The notes below the pieces were generated by a model. That model was given only the letters and a program-made list of their open reading frames with translations. It was not told where the DNA came from and ran no database searches. Below are positions 38,067-48,909 of a stretch of DNA of 64,000 nucleotides, in pieces (positions within the stretch are counted from its first letter, which is position 1; each line of letters begins with the position of its first letter). This stretch comes from Acidobacteriota bacterium (GTDB taxonomy: Bacteria; Acidobacteriota; Thermoanaerobaculia; Multivoradales; Multivoraceae), in NCBI GenBank assembly GCA_029263415.1, contig JAJCXN010000046.1, positions 186,001 through 250,000 of the forward strand, in the 5' to 3' direction. The translations under genes were made by a program, and so were the position numbers.

Positions 38067-40424
38067 GTGACGCTATCGATGACTCCAACCCCGCGTACAT
38101 CAGTCGCCCAAAAAGCTCTCAAAGAGAGCTCGGTGCTTTCAGTTTTTCCAGTAGCGCTGGCTCTGATCGCAACGGCTGCCGAGGCCAACACGAGCTACCT
38201 AGCGGAGTCGGACCCACGAGTCGAGCTGGTACGCCTGCAAGCCGCGGACCGGCTGGAAGAAGCGCTCGAGGCTGTCGATAACCGTCTCGATGCCGCCAAC
38301 GCCGGATTGGATCCGGTGGGCGCTCAGTATCTGCGAGGGCATCTGCTCAGTAGCATGCGCCGCAACCAAGAGGCCGCCGATTCGTTTGCTGCGGTGATCA
38401 GCAGTGATTCACTACTGAGCCAACATGCGAGCATTCGCCTTGCTGAGCTGCAAGAGAACCAAGGTTTCACTCCTGCGGCCGCTGCCCTCGCCACTGAGGT
38501 GCTGACTCAGTCCGCGCCGCGGTCGCTGGTCGCAAGAGCGCTAGCGATACTTGCCCGTACACTTGAAACCGGCGGCGACTGTCGCTTGCTCGGACGGCTC
38601 GCAAGCGTACGGCTACGCACAGCCGAACGCCGCCAACTGGATCTCATCCGGGCACGCTGCGGACTTCGTCAGCGAGACAAGACCGGCAGAAGTGCCGCGG
38701 CCGGCCGAGACACGCTAGTCCGACTGGTGACCGAGAGCTACCGAGACCTAGTCGGCCTCCTTGCTGCTGACCTGCTCTACGCAGAGCTCGACCACATCAG
38801 CGAGACCCAACGACCGACAGTGCTCAAAGCTCTCGCCCAAGCGTTTCATCAGCACCGCCGTTTTGACCGCGCAGTACCTTTGCTGGCCACGCAGATCCCC
38901 AATCCGATGCCGCCGGTACGCAACAATTCCACCTTTAGGACACACTTCCAACTCGGGCGTGGTCTGTTCTGGCAAGGCCAATTTCTCAACGCTGCGGACT
39001 CCTATGGGCAACTGGCAGAACGCAGCACTCGAACCAACGATCGCAGCGTCGCGCTCTACCACCGCTCGCGTGCTCTAGAACTAGCTGGTCGTTGGACCGA
39101 AGCAAAACCATCGTTCATCGCCACTCACGACGCCAACCCCGAAGGTGACTATGCGGGCGCTGGGTTGCTCGGCAGTTTTCGTTTGCGCTTGCGCAGCGGT
39201 GAAGAGGAGATCGCACTCAAGAACTACGCGGCGATGTCAGCGTCCACCAAGATGCGATCGGAGCGCAGCCTCGCCGCTCTGTTCTTGAGTAGTTCCCATC
39301 TTTCGCAGTCGCGCGTCAACAACGTCAGACAATGGCTCAACGACGCTGGGCTCGACGAACGAACCATCCCGACACTTTATTGGCGCGGCCGTCTCGCAGA
39401 GCTCGAAGCCGAGCCCACAGAGGCCGTCGAGCACTACGTCGAGGCACTCGAACGAGACTACTTCCACCCCCTCGCTCAACTCGGCCTCGCCCGTCTCGAT
39501 CACGGTGAGCTCCGGAGTGCCGCACTAAGCCTGGGCGAACGTCTAGCGGCCGAGGGCAAGCGACTCAACGCCGCCTGGATCCTGCTCGGCTCCCAGCACG
39601 AAGCCGGCATCTCGGCCCGTGATCAGCTGGAGGCGGACCTTTTGCGCCGCAACCGGCGCCGGCAGCTAGCGCCGACTTCCACAGTCCCCGTTGAAGACTG
39701 GCCACTGTTCAACCAACCCACTGCAACTGCAGAATCTTTGCTCTTGAGCCTTGGCGTTTGGTCTGAAGGCGGTAGTGCTGTGCAGCGCGCTTTTCCAGCG
39801 TCTCAACCCAACCTAGCTTTCACCGCCGCGCTCGAACTGCAGCGGGCAGGAAAGACCCAAGAAGGCCTGTTGATCGCAGAGTCCTTAGCCAAGTCGATTC
39901 CCCGTGGAACGCCACCCCGATTGGTACCCACCGCGTTCCGGCGAGCGCTCTACCCCTTCGCCTATCGGTTCTTGATTGAACAAGCGGCCCGTCACTTCAA
40001 GGTCGACCCACTGCTCCTAGCCGCGATCATTCGAGAAGAGAGTCGCTTCAAACCAACGGCCGCTTCGAGTGCTGCGGCTCGCGGCTTGACCCAGTTCATC
40101 ATCCCCACGGCAGAGAAGTACGCACCCAAAATCGGCTTCGAGGATTTGGGCCCCGATGACCTAGACAAGCCTGCAGTGTCGGTCGCTTTGGGTGCCGCAT
40201 ACCTCCAGGAACTCACCATCCGCTTCGATGGCAGGCCTGAGCGCATTCTCGCCGCCTACAACGCTGGCGAGGATCAAGCCGAGACCTGGGGTCGACACTG
40301 CTATACCCGCGACCCGGCTGAGTACATCACTAAGGTGGGCTTCTCCGAGACCCGCGAGTACGTGATCAAGGTCATGCGCAGCTACGCGCAGTATCGCGAC
40401 CTCTATCTAGAAGGCACTCTTTAG
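38067..40424 (+). CDS. Lytic murein transglycosylase (Slt-like)
   Basis: C-terminal AAIIREESRFKPTAASSAAARGLTQFIIPTAEKYA and ILAAYNAGEDQAETW. Confidence 0.92.
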   Translation: MTLSMTPTPRTSVAQKALKESSVLSVFPVALALIATAAEANTSYLAESDPRVELVRLQAADRLEEALEAVDNRLDAANAGLDPVGAQYLRGHLLSSMRRNQEAADSFAAVISSDSLLSQHASIRLAELQENQGFTPAAAALATEVLTQSAPRSLVARALAILARTLETGGDCRLLGRLASVRLRTAERRQLDLIRARCGLRQRDKTGRSAAAGRDTLVRLVTESYRDLVGLLAADLLYAELDHISETQRPTVLKALAQAFHQHRRFDRAVPLLATQIPNPMPPVRNNSTFRTHFQLGRGLFWQGQFLNAADSYGQLAERSTRTNDRSVALYHRSRALELAGRWTEAKPSFIATHDANPEGDYAGAGLLGSFRLRLRSGEEEIALKNYAAMSASTKMRSERSLAALFLSSSHLSQSRVNNVRQWLNDAGLDERTIPTLYWRGRLAELEAEPTEAVEHYVEALERDYFHPLAQLGLARLDHGELRSAALSLGERLAAEGKRLNAAWILLGSQHEAGISARDQLEADLLRRNRRRQLAPTSTVPVEDWPLFNQPTATAESLLLSLGVWSEGGSAVQRAFPASQPNLAFTAALELQRAGKTQEGLLIAESLAKSIPRGTPPRLVPTAFRRALYPFAYRFLIEQAARHFKVDPLLLAAIIREESRFKPTAASSAAARGLTQFIIPTAEKYAPKIGFEDLGPDDLDKPAVSVALGAAYLQELTIRFDGRPERILAAYNAGEDQAETWGRHCYTRDPAEYITKVGFSETREYVIKVMRSYAQYRDLYLEGTL

Positions 40425-41138
40425 TTGCCAACCTCAGACTCGAGCACGAATCCACGGCGCGGCCGCTTGTTGCTAGTTGCAACACCGATCGGCAATCTGA
40501 GCGACCTCTCCTCGCGCGCAAGGGACGCGCTCGCTACCGCTGATCTCATCGCCTGCGAGGACACGCGACGCACCGGCCGACTGCTGGCTCACCTCGAGCT
40601 GAAGCGACCGATGCTCTCAGTGCACGAACACAACGAGGCAGGGCGGGTCAGCCAAGTCATCGAGCGGCTGGATCGTGGAGAGACCGTGGCTTTGGTTTCA
40701 GACGCAGGCACGCCGCTGGTCTCAGACCCCGGCTACCGCCTAGTCAAGGCCACCATCGACCACCACCATGAGGTGCAAGCGCTGCCCGGCCCCGCAGCTT
40801 TCTTGACCGCTCTGGTGGTCTCCGGTCTTGCTCCACACCCCTTCACCTTTGCCGGGTTCCCGCCGCCCAAGACCGGAAAGCGGCGCAAGTTCCTCGCCGA
40901 GTATGCGCAGCTGCCGCACACCCTGATTCTCTACGAGTCACCTCACCGGATCTCGCGCACCCTTCAAGACGCCCTCGAGGTGCTAGGAGATCGGCCTGCT
41001 TCGCTCAGTCGCGAACTGACCAAGCTGCACGAGGAGACCCTCCGCGGGACTCTCGCTGCACTCGTTGCTGAAGACGGCAAGCGTGCCGGCTGGAAGGGGG
41101 AATTGGTGCTGACCATCGCCTCAGCAGCGACCTGCTAA
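40425..41138 (+). CDS. rsmI: 16S rRNA (cytidine(1402)-2'-O)-methyltransferase
   Basis: LLLVATPIGNLSDLSSRARDAL, CEDTRRTGRLLAHL, VSDAGTPLVSDPGYRLV, ALPGPAAFLTAL. TTG start abuts the slt stop. Confidence 0.95.
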   Translation: MPTSDSSTNPRRGRLLLVATPIGNLSDLSSRARDALATADLIACEDTRRTGRLLAHLELKRPMLSVHEHNEAGRVSQVIERLDRGETVALVSDAGTPLVSDPGYRLVKATIDHHHEVQALPGPAAFLTALVVSGLAPHPFTFAGFPPPKTGKRRKFLAEYAQLPHTLILYESPHRISRTLQDALEVLGDRPASLSRELTKLHEETLRGTLAALVAEDGKRAGWKGELVLTIASAATC

Positions 41139-41146
41139 GTAGTGAG

Positions 41147-41542
41147 TCAGCCCGCTCTCACCACATGACCAGCGGACCGTAACGCTCCAATCGCTAGGCC
41201 CATCTGAGCCTCGCGCACCAACAACACATCGGTATCAAAGGTCGAAACGGCGAACACTGAGACTTGCGCCTCTGCCAGGGCGGTGGTCAGTGCGGCCAGG
41301 ATCCCAACGAGTGAGAAGTCCAGAACACCTGCAACTGCCAGCGCCCCCCAACCGTCCTCAGAGGTGAACCCTTCCGGAACCTGGTCCTCTGAGCACACCA
41401 ACGAGACTTCGGTTGCGGTGATCGAAAGACTCCAAAACAAAGATCCCTCCGGAGGTGCCGGCGGCGCGGTGCCCGGATCTGCGCGGCAGACCGCGAAGCG
41501 CCCGCTCACAACCTCAAGCGCGAGCTCCGAGCGAGAGCTCAC
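41147..41542 (-). CDS. ACT-domain protein (CASTOR/POLLUX-like)
   Basis: GRFAVCRADPG, VPEGFTSEDGWGALAVAGVLDFSLVGILAALTTALAEAQVSVFAVSTFDTDVLLV. GTG start overlaps the TetR stop (GTGA). Confidence 0.82.
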   Translation of the reverse strand: MSSRSELALEVVSGRFAVCRADPGTAPPAPPEGSLFWSLSITATEVSLVCSEDQVPEGFTSEDGWGALAVAGVLDFSLVGILAALTTALAEAQVSVFAVSTFDTDVLLVREAQMGLAIGALRSAGHVVRAG

Positions 41543-42168
41543 TCGTCGCGGCTCCCACGCGCACCCACACCCGACGTCATGACTTGCACGATGGCACGCT
41601 GGTACGACTCGTCCCAATCTTCAATTGGGCCCTCGTAAAAAGTAGCGAACTCGGAGCGGGCGCGGAACCAGTGAGAGCACAGCGAGACCATCGCAGCAAT
41701 CAGGTGCGCAGGCTCAATGTCGTCGCGAATCCGACCGGCCTTCTGCTCAGCACGCACGCGTTCGATCCCGGAAAACACGAGATCCGGATACGCCTGGTCG
41801 GCAAGGCCGCGGTCTTTCTCCAGATCCATCCAGGAACTGAGCCGCACAAAACCCGGGTGATCGCGCAGAAAGCTGAACAGGGTCTCGAATGACTGCTGGA
41901 GCAGATCACGACCGTCAGTCTGAGTTTCCAGCAGCTCCATCTGAACCTCGGCATAATGTGCCAATAGGAACCGCTTGAGCTCGACCCAAAGGTCTTGCTT
42001 GCTGCCGAAGTGGTGATGAATCAGGCTCTTGGTGACTCCAGCGCGCTTGGCGATGTCGCTCATCGACGTAGCGGCAAACCCGCGGTCGACGAACAATTCC
42101 TCTGCGGCCTCCAAGATGGCCTTTCTGGTCGCAACTGGGTCGCGCCTCTTGCTAAGGGGATCGGTCAT
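41539..42168 (-). CDS. TetR/AcrR family transcriptional regulator
   Basis: ILEAAEELFVDRGFAATSMSDIAKRAGVTKSLIHHHFGSKQDLW. Confidence 0.95.
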   Translation of the reverse strand: MTDPLSKRRDPVATRKAILEAAEELFVDRGFAATSMSDIAKRAGVTKSLIHHHFGSKQDLWVELKRFLLAHYAEVQMELLETQTDGRDLLQQSFETLFSFLRDHPGFVRLSSWMDLEKDRGLADQAYPDLVFSGIERVRAEQKAGRIRDDIEPAHLIAAMVSLCSHWFRARSEFATFYEGPIEDWDESYQRAIVQVMTSGVGARGSRDE

Positions 42169-42171
42169 GAT

Positions 42172-43407
42172 TCAGGGTTCTCGGGAGCCAACTTCGCTCC
42201 GAAGCGGAGCCTCGACCCAGCAACCACCCAAGACTCTGGAACCCAGGTAGAAGACGGCAGCCTGCCCGGGCGTTACCGCGCTTTGTGGTGTGTCGAACTG
42301 GACTCTCACCCTACCGTCAGCCAGTGGGAAAATGCCAGCCATCACCCCCTCGTGCTGGGAACGAATCTGCACAGTGGCCCGGATCCCAGCGTCCTCCACC
42401 TCGGATTCCTCGTAATTGGGAGCGGAGCCGATCCAATGAAGGCGCTCGCCGATCAGACCTTCTGATTCCAAATCGGCCGCATCACCAACTTTCACCTTGT
42501 TCTCACTTGCGTCAACATCCAGAACGTAGAGTCGCCGATTAGATGCGATCCCTAGGCCCTTGCGCTGACCGACGGTGTAGCGGTAATAAGGGGCACCGAC
42601 GCCAAGCGCCTCGCCGCTCCCGTCGACCACTGCGGCTCCGCCGTCATTCATCGCTTTGCGCGCGGCCGGATAAGCCTCTGGTCGAGCGGCAACTTGGCCT
42701 TCGACGAACTGCTGCACGCCCTCCGTGACGAAACAGATATCCATGCTCTCGCTCTTCTCAGCAACCACCAAACCTGCCTCGCGCGCCATCGCCCGCACGG
42801 CCTCCTTGGTCATCTCGCCCAGCGGAAAGCGCGAGTAGCTAAGTTGTTCTTGGGTCAACTCGAACAAGAAGTAGGTCTGATCCTTGCTTAGGTCGACTGC
42901 TCGATGGAGTTCGAACTCGCCGGAGTCTTGGTTGAACAGAATGCGCGCGTAGTGGCCAGTGGCGACTGTGCTCGCGCCTAGGCCTATTGCCCTGTCGATC
43001 AACAAGTCGAACTTGATCCAGGTGTTGCAACGAACGCACGGACTCGGTGTCCGACCCTCGAGATAGTCGTTGACAAACGGATCGACCACGTGCTCCCGGA
43101 ACTCTTGATCCATCTGCAGCGTGTAGTGCGGAATGCCTGCCTGCTCGGCAACCCTCTTTGCATCAGCCAAGTCGAGAGCGCCGCAACACCGACCGTTACG
43201 GCGTTCGAGCGTGTGATCCCAAAGCAGCATGGAAAGGCCGATCGCGGGCTCGCCGCGCTGCGCCAATGCCCAGGCCACAACAGAAGAGTCCAGCCCGCCG
43301 CTCATGGCAACAGCAGCCGTGCCCTGCTTGAGAGGTTCGCTCAAGTCAGCGGGCGACGCCATCTCGGCACTTGGTGCACCTGACAAGTCGCTAGACGAGA
43401 CGCTCAC
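42172..43407 (-). CDS. mnmA: tRNA-specific 2-thiouridylase MnmA
   Basis: [17 protein letters not shown]-loop, [36 protein letters not shown] start at 43407 overlaps the cysteine desulfurase stop. Confidence 0.94.
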   Translation of the reverse strand: MSVSSSDLSGAPSAEMASPADLSEPLKQGTAAVAMSGGLDSSVVAWALAQRGEPAIGLSMLLWDHTLERRNGRCCGALDLADAKRVAEQAGIPHYTLQMDQEFREHVVDPFVNDYLEGRTPSPCVRCNTWIKFDLLIDRAIGLGASTVATGHYARILFNQDSGEFELHRAVDLSKDQTYFLFELTQEQLSYSRFPLGEMTKEAVRAMAREAGLVVAEKSESMDICFVTEGVQQFVEGQVAARPEAYPAARKAMNDGGAAVVDGSGEALGVGAPYYRYTVGQRKGLGIASNRRLYVLDVDASENKVKVGDAADLESEGLIGERLHWIGSAPNYEESEVEDAGIRATVQIRSQHEGVMAGIFPLADGRVRVQFDTPQSAVTPGQAAVFYLGSRVLGGCWVEAPLRSEVGSREP

Positions 43408-44633
43408 AGAACCGCCTCCAATGAAGCCTTCTCCGAGTGGGCCGCGCCGCGCGAGAAGCGACGCTTGGGCGCAGAGCGAAGCGTGTTCAACTGGCTCTTG
43501 AGTACTTCGAGGAAACCGGCCACCTGCTCTTCCGAGTTGTTCAACCCGAAGCTTACCCTCAAGGTTGAGAGCGCCTCTTCCGGGCTCAGCCTCAAGGCCA
43601 GAAGAGTGGGGCTCGGTTCGACTGACCCAGACGCACATGCCGAACCGGTCGAAACACAAAAGCCCTCCAGATCAAGACGGATCAACAGGTCTTGCGCCGA
43701 GAGACCTGCGAACCGAAGGTTGCTGGTATTCGGTAGCCGCTCGCTCGACGCGCAATGGATCAGAACCCCGGGCATCTGCGCCACACCTGCTTCAAACTGG
43801 TCACGCAACGACCGAAGGTGGGCACTCCGCTCGGCGCACTCCTCGGCGGCCAAAGCACAGGCCAAGCCCAAACCAGCGTTGGCGGGCACATTCTCGGTTC
43901 CAGCTCGTCGGCGCCGCTCTTGGGAGCCGCCGACCAACAACGGTTCCAGTTCCGCCCCCGGCCTCACCCATAGGGCAGCTGCACCAATTGGGCCACTGAA
44001 CTTATGAGCGGCGATGACCAGATAATCAACCCCGAGAACGCCAACGTTGACGGGCACCTTGCCGGCAGCCTGAACAGCGTCGCACAGCGTGCTGATGCCG
44101 CGGCTGCGGCACAAGGCGGCGACGTCGCCCACCGGTTGCAACGTGCCCAGTTCATTGTTCGCGAGCATCAGCGCGACCAGATGCGTGTCCGGACGCAGAG
44201 CTTCCTCGATCGCCTCCACAGTGACCACTCCGTGTTCATTCGGTGGCACCAGAGTCACCTCGATCCCGCGTCTCTCGAGTCGCTTGCAGCCAGCAATGAC
44301 CGATGGGTGTTCGAAACTGGCCGCCACCACATGTCTGTCACCTTGGTCAGACATCAACGTCTCGAGCACAGCGTTGTTCAACTCGGTACCCGAGGCCCCG
44401 AAAACGATCTCGCTCGCATGGTCCGCCCCAAGGAAGTCCGCGACCTGCTGGCGTCCATTCTCCAAGACCTCTCGCGCCGCTCGGCCGATAGCGTGCAGTG
44501 ACGAGGGATTGCCACCCTGCCTCCACCAAAGCCCCATCGCATCCGCAATCCGCTCATCGAGCGGAGTGGTCGCGTTGTGATCGAAGTAGACGCGTTCTGG
44601 CCTCTGATCGGTGGCAGACATTGGAATCTTCAA
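43404..44633 (-). CDS. Cysteine desulfurase (NifS/IscS family)
   Basis: [39 protein letters not shown] (PLP Lys), [17 protein letters not shown]. Confidence 0.95.
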   Translation of the reverse strand: MKIPMSATDQRPERVYFDHNATTPLDERIADAMGLWWRQGGNPSSLHAIGRAAREVLENGRQQVADFLGADHASEIVFGASGTELNNAVLETLMSDQGDRHVVAASFEHPSVIAGCKRLERRGIEVTLVPPNEHGVVTVEAIEEALRPDTHLVALMLANNELGTLQPVGDVAALCRSRGISTLCDAVQAAGKVPVNVGVLGVDYLVIAAHKFSGPIGAAALWVRPGAELEPLLVGGSQERRRRAGTENVPANAGLGLACALAAEECAERSAHLRSLRDQFEAGVAQMPGVLIHCASSERLPNTSNLRFAGLSAQDLLIRLDLEGFCVSTGSACASGSVEPSPTLLALRLSPEEALSTLRVSFGLNNSEEQVAGFLEVLKSQLNTLRSAPKRRFSRGAAHSEKASLEAVL

Positions 44634-44809
44634 GGTTTAGAGTGAGTTTCTTGGGTGTCGGCAGACGAGATTGCCGAATCGGCCATGCAGCCTCACAGGC
44701 CGAGAGCCGACCTTCAATGGTATCGGCCCAAGACCCCTGTTGTCGCTAGCTGCTCGACTGGCCTCCCTTTGAACACCGTTGTCGGCATGTCGAGAAATTT
44801 GGAAACCGC

Positions 44810-46324
44810 TTGAACACCCTTCATCGCATCACTCGCTACGCAACCATCCTGGCTCTTGCCGCGCTGGCCTTGCTAGCCGCGCTGACCTCGCTGCCACTGG
44901 CAACCGCGATGGCGACGCCCGTCGCCTCTCATAGACAAGGGCCGGTGCTGCGGCTGTCGGTGCCGAACTCGCCTCTACACCTCGGCACGGTTCGCTTTGA
45001 AGCCGTGGTCGAGCACAGCCCGACCGCTGACTTTTCGATTGCCCAAGTCAAGTTCTTGCTAGACGGCGAGGTCGTGGTGCAACGACGAACTGAGCCCTAC
45101 ACCGCCTCGATCTTCTTGGGTCGCCTACCGGAGCAACACGTGGTTGCGGCGATCGCACTCGACGCAGAAGATCGCGAGCTCGCTCGAGCCGAGCGAGTGC
45201 TCAATCGACAGCGCAACGTTTTTGAGGCCCGTTTCATCAAGCCATCAGCAACGGACGCAGAACCAGCCAGTTCGACGAAGAGCCCAGTGGCTGTCGGAGC
45301 TGTGGAGGTCGAGATCGACGTCAACCTGCCACCCGAAACTGAGCTTGACCACGTCGACCTGTTCTTGAACGAGACCAAGACTGAGACGTTCACCCAAGCG
45401 CCCTTCATCGCCACGGTTCAACTGCAAGAGCCTAAGCGCACCAACTACCTGCGCACGGTCGCTCACCTCAGCGACGGCAACACCACCGAAGCTATTGTCT
45501 TCGTTGACAGCAGCGTGCGCACTGAGAACTTAGACGTGCAATATGTGCAGCTCTATCTGAGCGTGCGTGAGCGGCGATCCAGCCAGCCGATCCTGGATCT
45601 CGAAGCCAGCGACTTCGCGATTCAAGAGGATCAGCGGCCTCAGCAGATCCGTCGGTTCGAACGGGTCTCGGACCTCCCTCTCAACCTCGCTGTGCTGCTC
45701 GATGTCTCAGCCTCAATGGCACCGCGCATGGAGCAAAGCGCGGCGGCGGCGCGCACCTTCTTTGCCTCCACCATGCGCCCCAAGGATCGAGCGACCCTCA
45801 TCACCTTCAACGATCGACCAACCCTGCAAGTCGATCTGACCGCAGACACTGATGAACTCTCGCAGGCGCTCCTTGGCACCAAAGCGCTCAAAGGCACGGC
45901 GCTCTACGACAGTCTGGTCTTCGCCTTGTACCAACTCAAAGGAATCAAGGGCCAACGCGCGGCCTTGGTGCTTTCAGACGGTAGCGACGAAACCTCCACC
46001 CTGCGTTATAGCGACGCGCTTGAGTACGTCCGGCGAGCTGGAGTCCCGCTTTATGCCGTGCGCATTGAGCAGGATCGTGGTCAGAAGCGCGCCCGCGCCG
46101 AACTCCAGGAGTTGACCGCCGCTAGTGGTGGCCGCGCATTCTTCATCAAGGACGCAAGCGAACTCGAAGCCGCTTACCGATCGATCGCTGAAGAACTCCG
46201 CTCCCGCTATCTCGCCACCTACCAGTCGAACCAGCAAACCACTAACCGCCGGTATCGCGAGATCGAGGTCAAGGTTGGCCGGAAAGGAGTCACCGTTTCA
46301 ACCCTTAGCGGCTACTACCCCTAG
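44810..46324 (+). CDS. VWA-domain protein (VWFA-related acidobacterial type)
   Basis: LAVLLDVSASMAPRM (MIDAS), ALVLSDGSDETS, C-terminal VSTLSGYYP. Confidence 0.9.
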   Translation: MNTLHRITRYATILALAALALLAALTSLPLATAMATPVASHRQGPVLRLSVPNSPLHLGTVRFEAVVEHSPTADFSIAQVKFLLDGEVVVQRRTEPYTASIFLGRLPEQHVVAAIALDAEDRELARAERVLNRQRNVFEARFIKPSATDAEPASSTKSPVAVGAVEVEIDVNLPPETELDHVDLFLNETKTETFTQAPFIATVQLQEPKRTNYLRTVAHLSDGNTTEAIVFVDSSVRTENLDVQYVQLYLSVRERRSSQPILDLEASDFAIQEDQRPQQIRRFERVSDLPLNLAVLLDVSASMAPRMEQSAAAARTFFASTMRPKDRATLITFNDRPTLQVDLTADTDELSQALLGTKALKGTALYDSLVFALYQLKGIKGQRAALVLSDGSDETSTLRYSDALEYVRRAGVPLYAVRIEQDRGQKRARAELQELTAASGGRAFFIKDASELEAAYRSIAEELRSRYLATYQSNQQTTNRRYREIEVKVGRKGVTVSTLSGYYP

Positions 46325-46339
46325 CGTGACATCTCAAAC

Positions 46340-46356
46340 CGGGCTCACTTAGCCCG
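46340..46356. terminator. Short hairpin between convergent genes
   Basis: CGGGCT-cactt-AGCCCG, overlapping the stop of the minus-strand gene. Confidence 0.35.
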
Positions 46357-47266
46357 AACAGCCCGTCGCCACGCCTTGTTCTGCGAGAGTTCTCTCGATA
46401 CTCGCGCGGGCTCGATCCAAGTATCGATCAAGCCCTGCTGGATCAACGAACGCCTCGGGGTCGTGCGACAGGCGGCTGGCTTTAGCCTGCATGCTGAAGA
46501 ACGAAGGGTGGGAGGCCAGGAACACCTCGGCTCCGAGCCGACGCAACGCGCGCACGCTGTTGCAGAAGTCCCGTGCGATGCCTTGATAGCTCGGGTTCTC
46601 GCCCGCCAAGTGGTAACCCTCGAGCACGCTCAGGCTGCACACTACGACCATCTTGCGGGACTTTCCCGCCACTTGAACGTAGGCACTCCAGGATGTACAC
46701 CCCTTGGTGTGTCCTGCGGTCAGGTTGGCTGTCAACTCGAGGCCACCGAGGCGAAGCACATCGCCCGGGGCCATGATCCGGTCTGACTCAACAGCGGCAT
46801 AGGGCGCGGTGTCACCCAAGAAGAAGTCTCCGCGTCCTCCGTTAGCGACCAGCGGCGCATCCAGGGCGCTCAAGACGATCCGGCCCCCGGTTGCTTCCTG
46901 CATCGACGCCAAACCACCGACATGGTCAAAATGGCCGTGACTAGCGATCAGATAGCGAATGTCTCCTGGATCAAACCCGAGCGTTCTGATCGAGGCCAGC
47001 ACCTTGTCGACGTTCTGCTGCATGGGTGCGTCGAGCAAAACCAGGCCAGCCGATGTAGCGAAGAGAAACGAGGACAACTGCTCGGTACCAACGTAGTAGA
47101 GATCGTCGGCTATTTGGAAAGGCTCCACCGGATTGGTCCACGACGCGGGCATCTGCCACTCGGACGGTTCATCGGCGGGGTCTTGGGCCAGCACGGGGCC
47201 GGCCAATGCGACCACTAGCGCCGTGCAACCTGCGATTGCTCTGGAGCGATTCCATCGTGGCATCGG
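46349..47266 (-). CDS. Subclass B3-like metallo-beta-lactamase
   Basis: IASHGHFDHVGGLASM, NLTAGHTKGCTSWSAYV, LASHPSFFSM: pattern of B3 zinc ligands; signal peptide. Start uncertain (47266 or 47287). Confidence 0.85.
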   Translation of the reverse strand, partial: PMPRWNRSRAIAGCTALVVALAGPVLAQDPADEPSEWQMPASWTNPVEPFQIADDLYYVGTEQLSSFLFATSAGLVLLDAPMQQNVDKVLASIRTLGFDPGDIRYLIASHGHFDHVGGLASMQEATGGRIVLSALDAPLVANGGRGDFFLGDTAPYAAVESDRIMAPGDVLRLGGLELTANLTAGHTKGCTSWSAYVQVAGKSRKMVVVCSLSVLEGYHLAGENPSYQGIARDFCNSVRALRRLGAEVFLASHPSFFSMQAKASRLSHDPEAFVDPAGLDRYLDRARASIERTLAEQGVATGCSG

Positions 47267-47274
47267 CAGCCTCC

Positions 47275-48204
47275 TCAGTAGTGCCATGGGAACTTGGAAA
47301 AGTCCCTTGGTCGCTTCTCCAAGAACGCCCTGCGTCCTTCTTCGGCCTCATCTGTGCCGTAGGCGAGACGAGTCGCCTCACCAGCAAACAGCTGCTGACC
47401 AACCAGCCCCTCGTCAGGAAGATTGAAGCCATACTTGAGCATGCGCATCGCCGTGGGACTCTTGGAGTTGATCTCGCGCGCCCACTCGAGTGCCTCCGTC
47501 TCAAGCTGCTGGTGGTCCACCACCGCGTTCGCCATGCCCATGTCGAAGGCCTCTTGAGCGGAATAGTTGCGGCCCAGGAAGAAGATCTCTCGCGCGCGCT
47601 TCTGCCCTACCTGTCGAGCGAGCAAGGCGGAACCGTAGCCTGAGTCAAAGCTCGCAACATCCGGATCGGTCTGCTTAAACACGGCGTGCTCTCGCGACGC
47701 CATGGTCAAATCGCACACCACGTGCAGGCTATGGCCGCCACCGACCGCCCACCCCGGCACCACCGCAACCACCACCTTGGGCGTGAACCGAATCAACCGC
47801 TGCACTTCGAGAATGTGTAGGCGGCCTAGCTGGCCCGGATCAACGCCACCATCCTCAGACTGGTACTGATACCCGTCACGTCCCCGAATCCGCTGATCGC
47901 CTCCTGAACAAAAAGCCCAGCCGCCATCCTTGGGTGAAGGCCCATTTCCGGTCAGGAGAACACAGCCGACGGATGTCCACCGTCGCGCATGTTCCAGCGC
48001 GGAGTAGAGCTGATCCACAGTCTTCGGCCTGAAGGCGTTGCGCACGTGCGGCCGGTTGAACGCGATGCGCACCGTCTGCTCATCCAAGCTCACGTGGTAC
48101 GTGATGTCGTCGAGATCTAACCCTTCGACGGGCCGCCACAAGCTGGGGTCAAAGATCTCGGAGACCTTGTCGGGCGCCTCTGTCTGATTGTCGTCGCTGC
48201 TCAT
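47275..48204 (-). CDS. menB: 1,4-dihydroxy-2-naphthoyl-CoA synthase
   Basis: FNRPHVRNAFRPKTVDQLY, GGWAFCSGGDQRIRGRDGYQY, SFDSGYGSALLARQVGQKRAREIFFLGR. Confidence 0.94.
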   Translation of the reverse strand: MSSDDNQTEAPDKVSEIFDPSLWRPVEGLDLDDITYHVSLDEQTVRIAFNRPHVRNAFRPKTVDQLYSALEHARRWTSVGCVLLTGNGPSPKDGGWAFCSGGDQRIRGRDGYQYQSEDGGVDPGQLGRLHILEVQRLIRFTPKVVVAVVPGWAVGGGHSLHVVCDLTMASREHAVFKQTDPDVASFDSGYGSALLARQVGQKRAREIFFLGRNYSAQEAFDMGMANAVVDHQQLETEALEWAREINSKSPTAMRMLKYGFNLPDEGLVGQQLFAGEATRLAYGTDEAEEGRRAFLEKRPRDFSKFPWHY

Positions 48205-48217
48205 GTGCTCAGCTCTC

Positions 48218-48721
48218 TTAGGCCTCGTCAGCCTCGGCCGTGCGCGCGCCAAGCTTGTCGTTGAGGTAAAGCAGTGCGGCGACTTCGGAACCGGCACGTT
48301 TGACCAGAGACACTACTTCGCCTACCAGCGACTCTTCTTCGACCTGCTCGTCGACGAACCACTGCAAGTGGCTCACGGTCGCCTGGTCGTTCAATGAAGA
48401 TGCAAGATCATAAAGATCGTTGATCGAGCGCGTGTTCTGCTCTTCTTGTTCCAGCGAGGCCTCGAACACCGCCAGCGGCGACTCATAGTCACACCTAGGG
48501 CTCGGGATCGCTGCAAGCTCTACCTTGCCGCCGCGATCGAGCAGGTAGTCAAACAGCCTCTTGGCGTGCATCTGCTCTTCTTCATGCTGCAGGCGACACC
48601 AGTGAGCAAACCCGGTCAGGCTCTCCATCTCAAAGTACGCAGTCATCCCCAAGTAGGTATAAGAAGCGGTGAGTTCTTGGTTGATCTGCTGGTTGATGCC
48701 GGTTGCGATCTGAGGGTTCAT
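48218..48721 (-). CDS. Ferritin
   Basis: INQELTASYTYLGMTAYFE, HWCRLQHEEEQMHAKRLFDYLLDRGG, LQWFVDEQVEEESL. Confidence 0.93.
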   Translation of the reverse strand: MNPQIATGINQQINQELTASYTYLGMTAYFEMESLTGFAHWCRLQHEEEQMHAKRLFDYLLDRGGKVELAAIPSPRCDYESPLAVFEASLEQEEQNTRSINDLYDLASSLNDQATVSHLQWFVDEQVEEESLVGEVVSLVKRAGSEVAALLYLNDKLGARTAEADEA

Positions 48722-48909
48722 TTGAGACTCCTAGTTGCGGTTCTACACGAACACGGATCATACCTTCGCAGCCTAAGCGCCAAGCGACCCAGCTGCGACT
48801 CTTCGCATCTCTTTCACCAGGCACGAGCAGGTGACTCAGCGCAAGTGTTCGCTCCGAATAGACTGCCGGCCCCCTTTCCCCTTCAATCTCAAAAGTCTTG
48901 AGGAGCGCC

